This document shows, piece after piece, positions 23,591 through 34,660 of a stretch of 64,000 nucleotides of DNA. The stretch is from the NCBI RefSeq assembly GCF_019175385.1, contig NC_083344.1, positions 23,258,380 to 23,322,379 on the forward strand, read 5' to 3'. The translations under genes and the position numbers were made by a program. Each line of letters starts with the position of its first letter. Within the stretch, counting starts at the first letter, position 1. The notes under the pieces are model-generated. The model searched no databases, had not been told where the DNA came from, and saw only the letters and a program-made list of their open reading frames with translations. Source of the DNA: Lycium barbarum. Lineage: Eukaryota; Streptophyta; Magnoliopsida; Solanales; Solanaceae.

Positions 23591-24762
23591 GGTGGATTTC
23601 CAGAATGACATAATTAGGATCCCCTCGTCATTTTATTTCATTTTAACATAACCCCAAGTCATAGAAAGCCCTGGAAACCTCTCCAAACATATTCCAACAT
23701 ATTTCCAAGCCTAAATCAAAGATCAAAGTGAAGATTAAAGTGGTTAGGGTTTCCAAGTGAGGTCTACACTTGTCTCTTCTTCTTGAAGATGCTTAGGTGA
23801 GTATTTTTAAGGTGGAGTAGCCTTGGAATTGAAGTGTTCTTGAATTTTGAGGTAAGATTTTATCTTAGTTCCATGCTTATTGTCACGACCCGACTAGTGG
23901 CCGCGACGGGTACCCGAGGCTAACCACCGAGCATCACTCATTCTACTACTCATCGTACTTATTAAACATTCTTTTATCAAATTCATAGTTAAATCATAAG
24001 AGAATCATTTTTCCTTCTGAGAACATAAATACTTTTATATACATAAGCCTCTCGGCTATCAAAATAATATATATATACATACATAATAGCAACCTCGTGA
24101 GACCATGTAACCCACACTGCGCATCTACGAGCCTCTACTGGAGTACTAGACATGAGGACGGGACAGGACCCCGTCGTGCCCAAAATATGCATATATACAC
24201 AAAAGAATGATCAAAGGCACCTCCGGAACAATGGAGTGCTCTCAAGTCAGCTAACAGCTTCTACGAGTCTAGATCAAGATCACCTCCCTGTCTACCTGTG
24301 GGCATGAACACATCGTCCAAAGAAAACGGACGTCAGTACGAACATTGTACTGAGTATGAGAGGCATAAATGATAATAATACATCAATGAGACAAGGGAAG
24401 CATCAATAAGGAGCAACTGTATATGACTGTCACTTATAAAAGGGATAACACACGCTGACTTACTCATAATCATCATTATATCATGTATGCAATAATGTAT
24501 AAGCTGCCCGTCCATATAGGTACGGTGTGATAATGTATAAGCTTCCCGTCCATATAGGTACGGTGTGATAATGTATAACCTGCGTCCAGGCCTCCCCGGT
24601 CCGGGATGTAAGCTGCCCAGTAGTGGTGTGTTCATACATAAAAATAACATATACTCATCATAATACATGTATAATAACTCAAAGATAGCTATATTTTCTC
24701 AACGTGACCTAAGGTCGTGAACCCCCGATTCCATTATGGAACATTTATAAGTATTCTGTCTT

Positions 24763-25030
24763 ACCTTGAAGGAAATAGTAGATAAGGTGAGTGTATACAA
24801 TAAACGACATCATTAACTTTATGATATTCTGCCTCACCTTGAAGGAAATAATATATATATGGTGAGTGTATACAATAGATGACATCTTTAACTTTATGGT
24901 ATTCTGCCTCACCTTGAAGGAAATAATATGTAAGGTGAGTGGATACAATGAAGGACATCATTGACTTAATGGTATTCTACCTCACCTTGAAGGGAATAGT
25001 ATATGAGGTGAGTGTATACAGCATACGACA
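24763..25030 (-). repeat. 72-75 bp tandem repeat, four copies, in LTR G
   Basis: Copies start at about 24763, 24836, 24911 and 24983, each with CACCTTGAAGGAAATA and AAGGTGAG. CACCTT and AAGGTG can pair within every unit. The plus-strand G LTR has the same block with about three units at 28905-29090. Confidence 0.85.
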
Positions 25031-25979
25031 TCATTAGCGTTATAGGAACATCATATCATGAACTCATAATGTATCTCTTATCTCATGTAGCTATTCATGG
25101 ACATAGACTCTTAGCTTTCCGGGATATAGAAGATTCATAGAGAAGAAGGAAAATCATACCATAGGATTCATGCCATAGAAATAAAGGACTAGCCTCACAT
25201 ACCTTTTACATTTAACTAATCTATTGTGTGCTTGTTCTCCTTCAACACCCATGTTTCTTCCTTCAAGAGAATTTGCATTAACATTAGTTAATCGATTTCT
25301 TAAACGTACTTACTAAAGCTAAAGAAAATTGGGCAGCATTTCCTTTGTTTCTACTACTTTCCCCATATCATATTTCAACTCCCAAATGTTCATAACAACA
25401 TTCACAATATAATAGACAACAATCATCATTCATCTACATTATCCGCATTTCACAATTCCTTTTCAATTTCTCCATAATTGTGGTTATAGTTCACTATCGC
25501 ATTTTCTCATATATAATACTTATTCCATGGTCTAAATGTCATTCACAACATACTTACAACCATAACACACAAATATTCATAATTCAATCCAAACCTTTAC
25601 CCAACAATGTCACTATTGACACATTCATGACCCATCTCTTATATTTTTCTACAATCCATGTGTTTTTAACTTTCAACACCTTAAACAACCAAGAATGATC
25701 GTAACACTCAGCTTTGAATGCGTAGGAACGGGTTTTGGTTGGCAATACTTCACTTGGAGAAAACCCTAACTCCACTCCCAAGAGAATTCTTGACTTGGAG
25801 GAACCCTAGTGAGCTTCCTTGCACTTGATTCACTTGAATCTATGGTATAAACCATTGATTTCCCTTGTATTCTTGAAGATGAAGTATGTGTAACCTTCTA
25901 GAGGTCTTGAGAGAGATGAAGAAGTGTGTGGGAAATGAAATTAATGAAGTTGAATCACATTTATATAATTGAACTTACT

Positions 25980-26155
25980 CAGCCCGTCGGGACTTCCACA
26001 GACACTTGTACGGTCCATGGAACATGGCACGGTCCGTGAAAGTGGTCGTCGTTCACCACCATGGAATACTTAGTTGTTGTTGAGTTATACGGACCACTAT
26101 ACGGTCCGTATAACATTCCACGGGTTGTATATCATGGTCGTGTAACTCACAGTTT
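25980..26155 (-). promoter_or_regulatory. TACGGNCCGTA cluster in LTR G (minus)
   Basis: Words such as CACGGTCCGTG, ACGGACC and TACGGTCCGTA at about 26015-26120, upstream (in minus orientation) of a TATATAA-containing promoter region. Confidence 0.45.
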
Positions 26156-27754
26156 TCCTGAAGTTGTTCTCGTCGTTTAGTTTGATCTCCAATCCTTATA
26201 TAACCTTCTTAACACTTGTTTAATACTTCATTAATAATCTAAACATCCCTATAACTCGCCCTCAAGGTCTTTCCAAACAATTCTTAACGCAAAAATTTAT
26301 GAAACCTTTCCTAAACCTCACTTATACTCCACTTATCCTTATCAATACTTATCCTATCAACTCATATAACTTCAAGATATTAACGTACGCATTCTAGGAC
26401 CACTAGTTATCCGTCTTATAATCTTAAGAACTTCCTGTTATCCTTAAGCTCGCAGTCGTTCACTCACTACACGACGACGTGAATTTTCCAAGGTGTAACA
26501 CTTATGAGTTTATTTGGTAATTATGTTAAGATTTGAAGAGAAGAAATTGGAGGTAAAGTTCAAATATGAATTTGATGATATTTTGAGTTGTAAATTAACT
26601 TGAGCTATAATTATTAGTATGTTATGAGTATAATCTTGTTATGAGGGGTAATAATGATGATGAGGAAGTTTTGCATACAAGTGTATAAGGGTTTGTGTTG
26701 AAGTTGTTATGGATTGATTATGAAAAGAAGTTTTGGATTGATTTTAGTCCAATTTGAATATAAATCTCTTGGATATGGTATTTTTGATGTTGTTATTGTT
26801 GTTTGGGAGTTATATTAGAATTTGGTGGAAGTAAGTGATATAGGAGAGATGCTGGCCAAATTTCGTTAGCTCACCTAATGGTCTAGTTTTATCTTATAAG
26901 CGTTTCAATGACTTAAACTTAGTGTGAATTATCTTGAATGTAGATTTGCAAACTCAGGGGGATAGGCGAGGAGTAGTAAGGAGATGATGAGCATGTTAAG
27001 GCTGTCCCTTCTTTCTAAAGGCATGATCCCATTGTTGTGAACTTACATATGATATCCATAATGTCCCAATTCCTAAAAAATGCTAAAAGCTTATGATTCT
27101 CGAGGTTCTTATGACGTTGTTCATAATTGTCTCATGATTATCGATCTTTCTCATATGATAATTGATTTTTTTTTCATTGATGTTGATCTCATCTTATGGT
27201 TATGTTCTTCTAAGATGAGATATGATAATGATGATAGTTTCATAATGATAATCGGAGGTTACCAAACTTACGTCACTCTGATAGAGTCATAGCTTTCATT
27301 TGGGATCTCATGATTGCTTTATATATATGCATGTATTTTTCTCACACTGCGTCGCGCTATAATCAGCCGGGCAGGCACGTAGATGTGCACACCACTGCGG
27401 TGGTGTTACACCTTGGAAAAAATTCCCCGTTAATGTACAGTAAATATGCTAGCGAGGAACACGAGGTATACGGTGATTTGGATAAGTAAGAAATAGTATT
27501 TGATGGTCTTAATCGAGATCCAAAGCCATTTGACTAAAAGGAAGAAGTTTGGCAAAGAAAGTAAAAGATATGTTAGATGTCGGGTAAGAACTATGCACGA
27601 CGAGTTAATGATGGCCTAATGATGTCTTAGAGAAGGGTGATAACGTCCCTTAGATTGGTATTGAGGTGTTAAACAAGTTTCAAGAAGGTTCCATAAGGAT
27701 CGGAGATCAAACGAGTCAACGAGAACGAAAACGGAACAACTGGGCACTATACGA

Positions 27755-27910
27755 CCCAACATACGGACCGTATAAATTATACTGGCCGTATGTTAGGCCG
27801 TATAATTAGCCAAGAGGGACACCATTCTCTGGACCAAACATACGGACACACATACGGTCTGTATAAAATGTACGGACCGTATGTTGGTCCGTATAAGTTG
27901 GTCGGGACAG
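27755..27910 (+). promoter_or_regulatory. TACGGNCCGTA cluster in LTR G (plus)
   Basis: At least six words of this type (for example TACGGACCGTATA, TACGGTCTGTATA, TACGGACCGTA, TTGGTCCGTATA) within 150 bp, directly upstream of the AATATAAAGG TATA-like box. The densest example in the window. Confidence 0.6.
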
Positions 27911-28904
27911 CTTTCATGATTTAATATAAAGGACCCTTTCTCATTTCATTTCATTTCATTTTCACTCCACAAGTCAAGAAACCTCTAGAACACTCTCTGA
28001 CATTCATCCACAAGAAAATCAAAGGAAATCCATGATCAACTACTTCAATCCATGAAAACAAGTGTATGAAACCTAGTGAAAGTCATCCAAGCCAAGAAAT
28101 CCCAAGAGAAGTGAAATAGGGTTTTGGTGCTAGAAGAGTATTTCCATTCAAGGCTTGTTCATCCATCATCTAAGGTAAGTTTCTTGACCATACCATGTTG
28201 TTTAAGGTATTGGAAGGCTAAGACACTTGAATTGTAGAAAGACAGAGAGAATGGGTCATAAATGAGTGAATAGTGTCATTGTTGAATAGTGGTTGGGATG
28301 AATCATGAATGTTGGTATGTTGTGATTGTGAATATGTTATAAATGACCTATAGAACATGGAATGAGTATTATATATGCGAAAATGCGATAATGATCTATA
28401 ACCATAATTGTGGAGAAATTGAAGAGAAATGGTGAATTGTGGTAAATGTAGATAAACGATGATTGTTGTTTGTAATATTTTGAATGTTGATATGAATGTG
28501 TGGGAGTTGATATAGAATATGGGAAAAGTAGTAGAAACAAAGGAAATGTTGCCCAATTTTCCCTAGAAATAGTAACACGTTCTTATAGTCGATTAACTAA
28601 CGTTAATGCGAATTCTCTCTTAAAGGTAAAAACGTGGGCATCGAAGGAGAACGAGCAGGCGATAGATTAGTTAAACGTAAAAGGTATGTGAGGCTAGTCA
28701 TTTCTTTCTATGACATGAATCCGATGGTATGATTCTCCTTTCTCTCCATGAATTCTCTATATATCCCGGAAAGTCAAGAGTCTATGATCATGAATAGCTA
28801 TATGAGATAAGAGATATGTTATGAGTCCAATGATGATGATGATAAGCTTGAGTCTAAAGATTCTACAGTTCATGATAGGACGTTCCTATAGAGCTAGTTA
28901 TGTC

Positions 28905-29090
28905 GTATGTTGTATACACTCACCTCATACATTATTCCCTTCAAGGTGAGGCAGAATACCATTAAGTTAAGTACGTCATGTATTGTATACACTCACCTTA
29001 TGTATTGTCCCTTCAAGGTGAGGCAGAGTACCATAAAGTCGATGATGTTATGCATTGTAAACACTCACCCTATATACTACTTCCTTGAGT
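28905..29090 (+). repeat. Tandem repeat, about three units, in plus-strand LTR G
   Basis: Same unit as at 24763-25030 in opposite orientation: TATACACTCACCT, then CCTTCAAGGTGAGGCAGA, at a period of about 70 bp. Confidence 0.8.
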
Positions 29091-30694
29091 CTTCATGCAT
29101 GTATTATGATGAGCATATTATGATGAGTATATGATGATGATATTACACCGTACCTATATGGTCGGGCAGATATACACACCACTATAGTGGGCAGCTTATA
29201 CCCCGGGCGCGGGAGGCCTGGACGCAGGTTACTTATTATTACACCATACCTACATGGACGGGCAGCTTATACTTATACATTTATGCATATATGATATGAT
29301 GATGAGTATGAGTAAGACAACATGATTTATTTCTTTTATGATTCACAGTCAGTTACCGATTGCTCCTCATTTCATTGATGTTTCATTATGGTTTATGCCT
29401 CTCATACTCAGTACAATGTTCGTACTGATGTCCATTTTCTTTGGACACTGTGTTCATGCCTACAGGTAGACAGGGAGGTGAGCTTGATCCGGACTCGTAT
29501 GAGCCAGTAGCTGATTAGAGAGTACTCTATTGTTCCGGAGGTGCTTATGATTATTCTTTTGTGTATAATCATGTATATGTATTTTGGGCATGACAGGGTC
29601 TTGTCCCGTCCTTATGTCTAACACTCCAGTAGAGGCTCGTAGATACGCAGTGTGGGTTACATGGTCTCACGAGATTGCTACCATGTACATATATATATAT
29701 ATGTATATGTATTATTTTGATAGCCGAGAGGCTTATGTATATAAAAGTATTTATGTTTTCAAAAGAAATATGACTTTCTCACGAGTTGAGTATAAATTGG
29801 ATAAAAGAGCCTTAAATGAGTATGATGGGTAGCAGAACGAGGGATGATATTACCCCGGACGTGGGATGATGATTGTCACGACCCGTCTAGGGGCCGTGAC
29901 GAGTACCCGATACTTGTACCGAGCACCCCTTGTCTATCGTTTTACCTTTACCTCTTAGCAAGCCATGTAAACAGAGCCATTTTTTTTGTTTGAACATTAA
30001 CATTAGCGGCGTGATTCTGAACATAGACTAATAAACTTCGTTATCACTTATACATCAACATTAACATGCCAAAACACCATATATCTAACTGTACTTAACT
30101 GACTGTACATAACTGTCTACGAGCCTCTAGACGTAGTACACTTATACATAGAAAGGGCTGAGTACTGCCATGCCCGAATATATATACACAAAATAGTACC
30201 AAGGAAGTGAGGCTCCGGAATAACTGGAGCACTGTCAACACTGCTGGTAGAGCTTCTAAGTATCAAATCCGCCTGTCTGCTGACCTGCGCGGCATGAAAC
30301 GCAGCGTCCACAAGAAGGGACGTCAGTACGAATAGTGTACCGAGTATGTAAGGCATGAATAGTAATATACAGAAAATATGAATCATGTATAATGACATAA
30401 GAGAGTTACAACACATGTCCTGGGATAGAAACATAACCTGTATATATATATACCCTTGGCAGGTGCTATGCGTACTTAGCTTTCCTTTAAGAATATTTCC
30501 TTGTTCATATACATATACATATACAATAGGACATCTCATATTGCCGAGGCGTCGGCAGCCGATCCATTTAACCATAAATATACACATCCCGCGTTCGGGC
30601 ATCCCGCGTCCGGGACGATATCATATCATGTAATGCCAACTGATCAGGTGGATATGCGTTCATAACGCTCTGCCCTTACCTCCATTTCCCCCGT

Positions 30695-30890
30695 ATACAT
30701 ATGCATATATCATGTACATATATCAACGTCTATAGCTCTCTAGCTCTTTTATCATATACATATACGTGTGTCATGTAGGTACATCAGCGTCTATAGCGCT
30801 CTGGTGCTTTTATCATATACATATACGTGTATCATGTGCATGTATCAACGTCTATAGCGCTCTAGCACTTTCGTCATGTGCATGTTTTAA
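30695..30890 (-). repeat. About 66-bp tandem repeat, three copies, in LTR H
   Basis: Copies of CATATACATATACGTGT with ATCAACGTCTATAGCGCTCT. AGCGCTC and AGCTCTC variants occur between copies. Confidence 0.75.
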
Positions 30891-31754
30891 AAATATATAC
30901 ACATGTCTTACATACATTTACATGTCTTATATGCATTTACGTATCCTATATACATATGTCTCATAGGCACGCAGGAAAGCCCAAAGAAGAATCATGTAGT
31001 CATCGGAGTGACGTAAGGTCGGTGACCTCCAATTATATTATAGAATACTCGTGATCGCTTTGTCCCACCTTGAAGGAACGAGTATTTTAAGGTGAGACTA
31101 CCAACGGGGAATAATATTAAAGTAAACGTAGAATGAAATCGGGGCATCATAGATGACAGTTCATAGACTTTGAAATCTTTTAGAAAATAAAGTCATAGCT
31201 AGGAAATATAAATAAGATTTGAAAATTAGTTTATCATTTTCATGTTTACATAAGATACTTAGCTTAGTCATCTTAGTCATAGAGTCGTTCCGGTAGTACG
31301 TATCATAGGCATATTCTCTTAACTAACATCATTGTTATCATTATCGTCATAGAAGTGCCCTCGTTAGAGGAGTCATAGTATTTATCATTTGGTAACGAAA
31401 TCAGGATCAAAGGTTCCCTTTGGATTCACTTCAAGTAAGTCAAGCAAGACTGTAAGGAAAAATCCGAGAGTAGCGGGCCCACCTCGGGCCGGATGGGGTG
31501 ACGTATATGATTTACATTTATTACGTGTCATGTCATTACTTGTGAGGGTCCTAGGGTAATCGGGTCCCATTTATGCAAGTTCTAGGGGTTTAAGAGGTCT
31601 TTCCATCATTTGCACACTTTCTAGTTCAATTCTATTGAACAAAAAGTGGAAAACTTTAGGTGCGGATTCCGGGGAACCGAGTTGTCCCCGAGGCTCGTAC
31701 CCAACTTATTTCAACTAAGACATGCCATAGAAAGAAGAGTGAAGCCTTACATAC

Positions 31755-31806
31755 CCCTTTCCGCTTCTTTTGCTATTCCGAATTCACGTTGCAATCTCGT
31801 CAAAAT
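31755..31806 (-). other. Predicted LTR leader micro-exon (52 nt), solo LTR H
   Basis: On the minus strand, AATTTGCAG precedes and GTATGTAAGG follows. The first donor is at 32445 and the last acceptor (CCGCGCAG) ends at 30285. Confidence 0.5.
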
Positions 31807-33899
31807 CTGCAAATTGGTCACATTTACCCAAACTTTCATTAGGGTACTTAGAGTTAGAATCTTAAGGAACCACTTGGCTACCGAAATTTCGGCAGCATTT
31901 CCTCTGTAAATACACCATCCCCAACATTTACCTAGCAAGTTTTCAATCAACAACAACCCGGGAATTCAAACCCGGCCAAACTATTAACATAACTCAACCA
32001 CACTAACAATTTCCATATTCAATCCAAGATACATTATAACAACTTAATCAACTTACTACTTCTTTCAAAACCTTCCAACTCCAATGAAAACAATAACAAC
32101 CTTATAATATATATTCCAACAACACCATACTAATATCATTATCTTCCATACATGTAAGAACATAATATTCAATTTACATAATCTTCCAAGACAAGCCTCC
32201 AACTACTAATACTTCACTAAGCTCATTAGGCTTTTGTTTGCAATATAAAATCCACAACACAACAACCAACATACTAAATAAAACTTGCTCACCATGCATT
32301 CATGATTCACCAAATATACACGGCTATACATGTGATATACAACTCACCGCCACACAACTATATTCTTGCTATTCATGAATTTCACTCACTTTTGCACACT
32401 ACAACATGCAAAAATATCCATAACATGTAAAGAATAAGTTCTTACCTTCTTCCTTGATCTTTCACTTAGCTAAGTCTTGCAACTTGCTAGAATATGAATT
32501 TTTCTTGCTCCAAAGACCACTCCACCTTGCTAGGAATCCTTTAATTGGTAGAAAATAATTTTTGAAGAAATGTTTGTCAATTTTCTTGTCAATTTTTGCA
32601 CTTGGCCGAAATGGCCTTGGAGATTTCTCCTTCTTTCCTTTTTCTCAAGTGTTCTTGAAGTTTCTAATGAGATATGACTCATTAATTGATCCTTTATATT
32701 AATTATCACATGGATAATTAATAAAATCATGGTCTTGGGCCATGTTGGCCGGCCATCCCTCACAAATTTGGGCCTTATTATTATTTTTTGATTTTTTTGG
32801 GCCAACCCGGTTGGTCCCGAGTTGGGCCTAGCCCACTGACCTTTCGACCTTAACACGTCCATATCTCCTTGTACCGACGTCACCTGGGCACCCACGACCT
32901 ACGGTTGGAAAGCTAATTCAATTATCTACAACTTCTATATCTTGATACTTTTCCAAATTCCAAACTTATAATACCGTTTTTGCCCCTTGAAGTCAGATCA
33001 CCCGAAAACGTTTTCTTAAAAATATTCGTTTGGAGGACTTCCACTTTGATTTGGCCCAAGGGTCCTTCTTGAGTTGTGTTTAACTTCTCATATGTGATTC
33101 ATATGAATTTTCAGATGTCCCAAAAAAATCTCGATGTGTGGGTCCCACCTCAGCAATTAATCTGACGTTCAAAAATACGGGATATAACAATGATGATATG
33201 AGGATAACACCAAGCCTAAATGGCCGGGTAGGAGACTATACATATATGTATGTATGAAAGTTTTTTTTTCAAAGCTAAGCATGCATGGCATCTTCCTTAA
33301 GAGGCACTTAGAGGTACATATTGATCTCTTTATCTTATGCTATCTTCATACCGTTGTTATTCTATTACTCATGCCTTACATACTCGGTACATTATTTGTA
33401 CTGACGTCCTTTTATTTTGTGGACTCTGCATTCATGCCCGCAGGTAGATAGAGAGATGGAACAGATCCCTAGGTAGCTTTATTAGCAATTGTACAGGAGC
33501 GCTACCGCTACATTTGTCCCGGAGCGGTGGTTCAGCTAGTATTATTATTTTGTGTACATGTATGGGCATGGCAGGTTCCTGTCCCATTTTTATGATGTTA
33601 TGCACTCTATATAGAGGCTCGTAGACAGATGTACATAGTTAGATGTTCTATAACCTTACCGGTTCATATTTTTGTGTATCATTTTTGGTAGCTTTGTCGG
33701 CTTGCATATAAGAGCATAGTGTGATGGCTAATGAATAGATATGCATCTATCTCTAATAGCCCCTGCCCTTACAGATTATGATATTTATGAGTTATCCTTG
33801 TGGTCCACCTAGATATGATTATGAGATATATGTTAAGAGGTGCTCGGTAGGTTAGCTCCGGGTGCCCGTCATGGGCCTCCGGTTGGGTCATGACAAAAG

Positions 33900-33911
33900 T
33901 GGTATCAGAGC
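33900..33911 (+). other. Primer binding site (tRNA-iMet), E3
   Basis: TGGTATCAGAGC 4 nt after the LTR end. Confidence 0.9.
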
Positions 33912-33956
33912 AGTTCGTCCAAGGGTTTGTGTACGAGCCGTGTCCAGTAGAGTCTT

Positions 33957-33990
33957 GTTTATGGGTGTGAAGTGCACCACACTTATAAAT
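33957..33990 (+). ncRNA. Leader hairpin with GTGCAC loop, E3
   Basis: Arm GTTTATGGGTGTG, loop AAGTGCAC, arm CACACTTATAAAT: 13-bp stem with G-T wobbles. The loop keeps the self-complementary GTGCAC. Confidence 0.6.
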
Positions 33991-34103
33991 AGGAGGTTGC
34001 GGGGCATTTAGGAATGATCGACTTTTCTTTCTCATCTTAGGTCGTGCGATAGAGCCATGTTATAAGGACACTTCTTTTCTGACAGTGTGTTATGATTTCA
34101 GCG

Positions 34104-34660
34104 ATGCCTGTGAAAAGAAAAGCTACAGCGGACCAGAAGGGCAAGTCAGTGGCAGGTAGGAGAACTGAACGGGTACCACCTACCGATGTAGAGGATGAGG
34201 TTCTATCTCGGTTCTCTCACACTCCGCTCGCTCCAGAAAAGCATAGAGGAGCTCCTGCTCTGGCACCCCCAGTTCTTCCACCGGATGCCTCAGGCCAAGA
34301 TATGAGAGAGGTTATATAGTTGTTGACCCAGTTAGTAGCCGCCCAGGCTCAGCAACAGGGTACAGTCATGGTGATAGGGCTGTTAGTGCCAGAGTTCGTG
34401 ATTTAATTAATTTAGACCCTCCAGAATTCTTTGGGTCAAAACCAGATGAGAACCCGCAGAACTTTATAGATGGGATGTTGAGGAAATTGCGGGTGATCCA
34501 CGATTCAGATGTTGAGTTAGCAGAGTTGGCCTCTTACAGATTACGGGATATTGCTGTTTATTGGAATAATAATTGGATGTCTTCTAGGGGGGCTAACATA
34601 CCTCCAGTTGTGTGGCAAGAGTTTGTGGATGCTTTTTTTCGACATTGCTTGCCTCCGGAG
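34104..34660 (+). pseudogene. E3 gag, 5' part (split by E2)
   Basis: ATG preceded by TTTCAG and two bases. It begins MPVKRKATADQKGKSVAGRR with a proline-rich linker and the EVI...LLTQLV helix, where a CAG-type codon has become a stop at 34317-34319. A small indel near 34365 shifts the frame; the second frame then gives FFGSKPDENPQNF-like and SYRLRDI...SSRGANIPP...FRHCLPPE. At the PPE residues, E2's LTR begins. The matching right part resumes at 57088 after the duplicated CGGAG. The capsid function is lost. Confidence 0.85.

Larger units (their letters stand above)
23881..26500 (-). mobile_element. Solo LTR, family G (2620 bp), minus strand
   Basis: On the minus strand it starts TGTTACACCTTGG and ends GTCGGGTCGTGACA. 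The duplication CTTAT is perfect (23876-23880, 26501-26505). It contains the tandem block at 24763-25030, the inverted module with GTACTGACGTCC at 24303-24350, a micro-exon candidate of about 54 nt (about 25206-25259) before a donor AAAG|GTATGTGAGG, and a palindrome cluster at 25985-26150. Confidence 0.95.
27404..29873 (+). mobile_element. Family-G LTR, plus strand, 3' end lost
   Basis: It starts TGTTACACCTTGG inside the E3 LTR (left flank GGTGG) and is the mirror-orientation relative of 23881-26500. It has the palindrome cluster (27760-27905), AATATAAAGG TATA box (about 27920), donor AAG|GTAAG (about 28172), second donor AAAG|GTATGTGAGG (28683/28684) and acceptor CTACAG ending 29465. The final GGTCGTGACA is absent: after about 29840 it departs from the sister copy, and solo LTR H begins at 29874. 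Confidence 0.8.
29874..33189 (-). mobile_element. Solo LTR, family H (3316 bp), minus strand
   Basis: On the minus strand it starts TGTTATATCCCG and ends GACGGGTCGTGACA. The duplication ATGAT is perfect (29869-29873, 33190-33194). It is related to E5 at 62327 (shared words TTCGAAC/TTTGAAC, CATATGAATC, GGAAGTCCTCC-like). It contains AATATAAAGG (about 32695), donor AAG|GTAAG at 32446/32445, the CCGAAATTTCGG palindrome at about 31880, a 52-nt micro-exon 31755-31806, the inverted branch/hairpin module at 30290-30350 and tandem repeats at 30695-30890. Confidence 0.95.
23169..33895 (+). mobile_element. E3 5' LTR, split into pieces by three LTR insertions
   Basis: It starts TGTTACACATCG and ends TTGGGTCATGACA, homologous along its length to the solo LTR at 13218-15736. 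Its own pieces total about 2.3 kb. Donor GAG|GTAAG lies near 23850, and the branch/hairpin/acceptor module ends at 33443. The second donor is mutated to GCATGT near 26984. A short stretch between 27403 and 33190 is missing, evidently deleted together with the end of the second G LTR. Confidence 0.8.

Noticed and set aside
24763..25030. CRISPR-like array (regular 72-75 bp repeats)
   Set aside because: The whole unit is repeated without unique spacers, it lies within a plant LTR, and no cas-like gene exists.
30117..30602. 161-codon minus-strand ORF in solo LTR H
   Set aside because: It overlaps the branch/hairpin module and LTR tandem repeats; no similar frame stays open in related LTRs.
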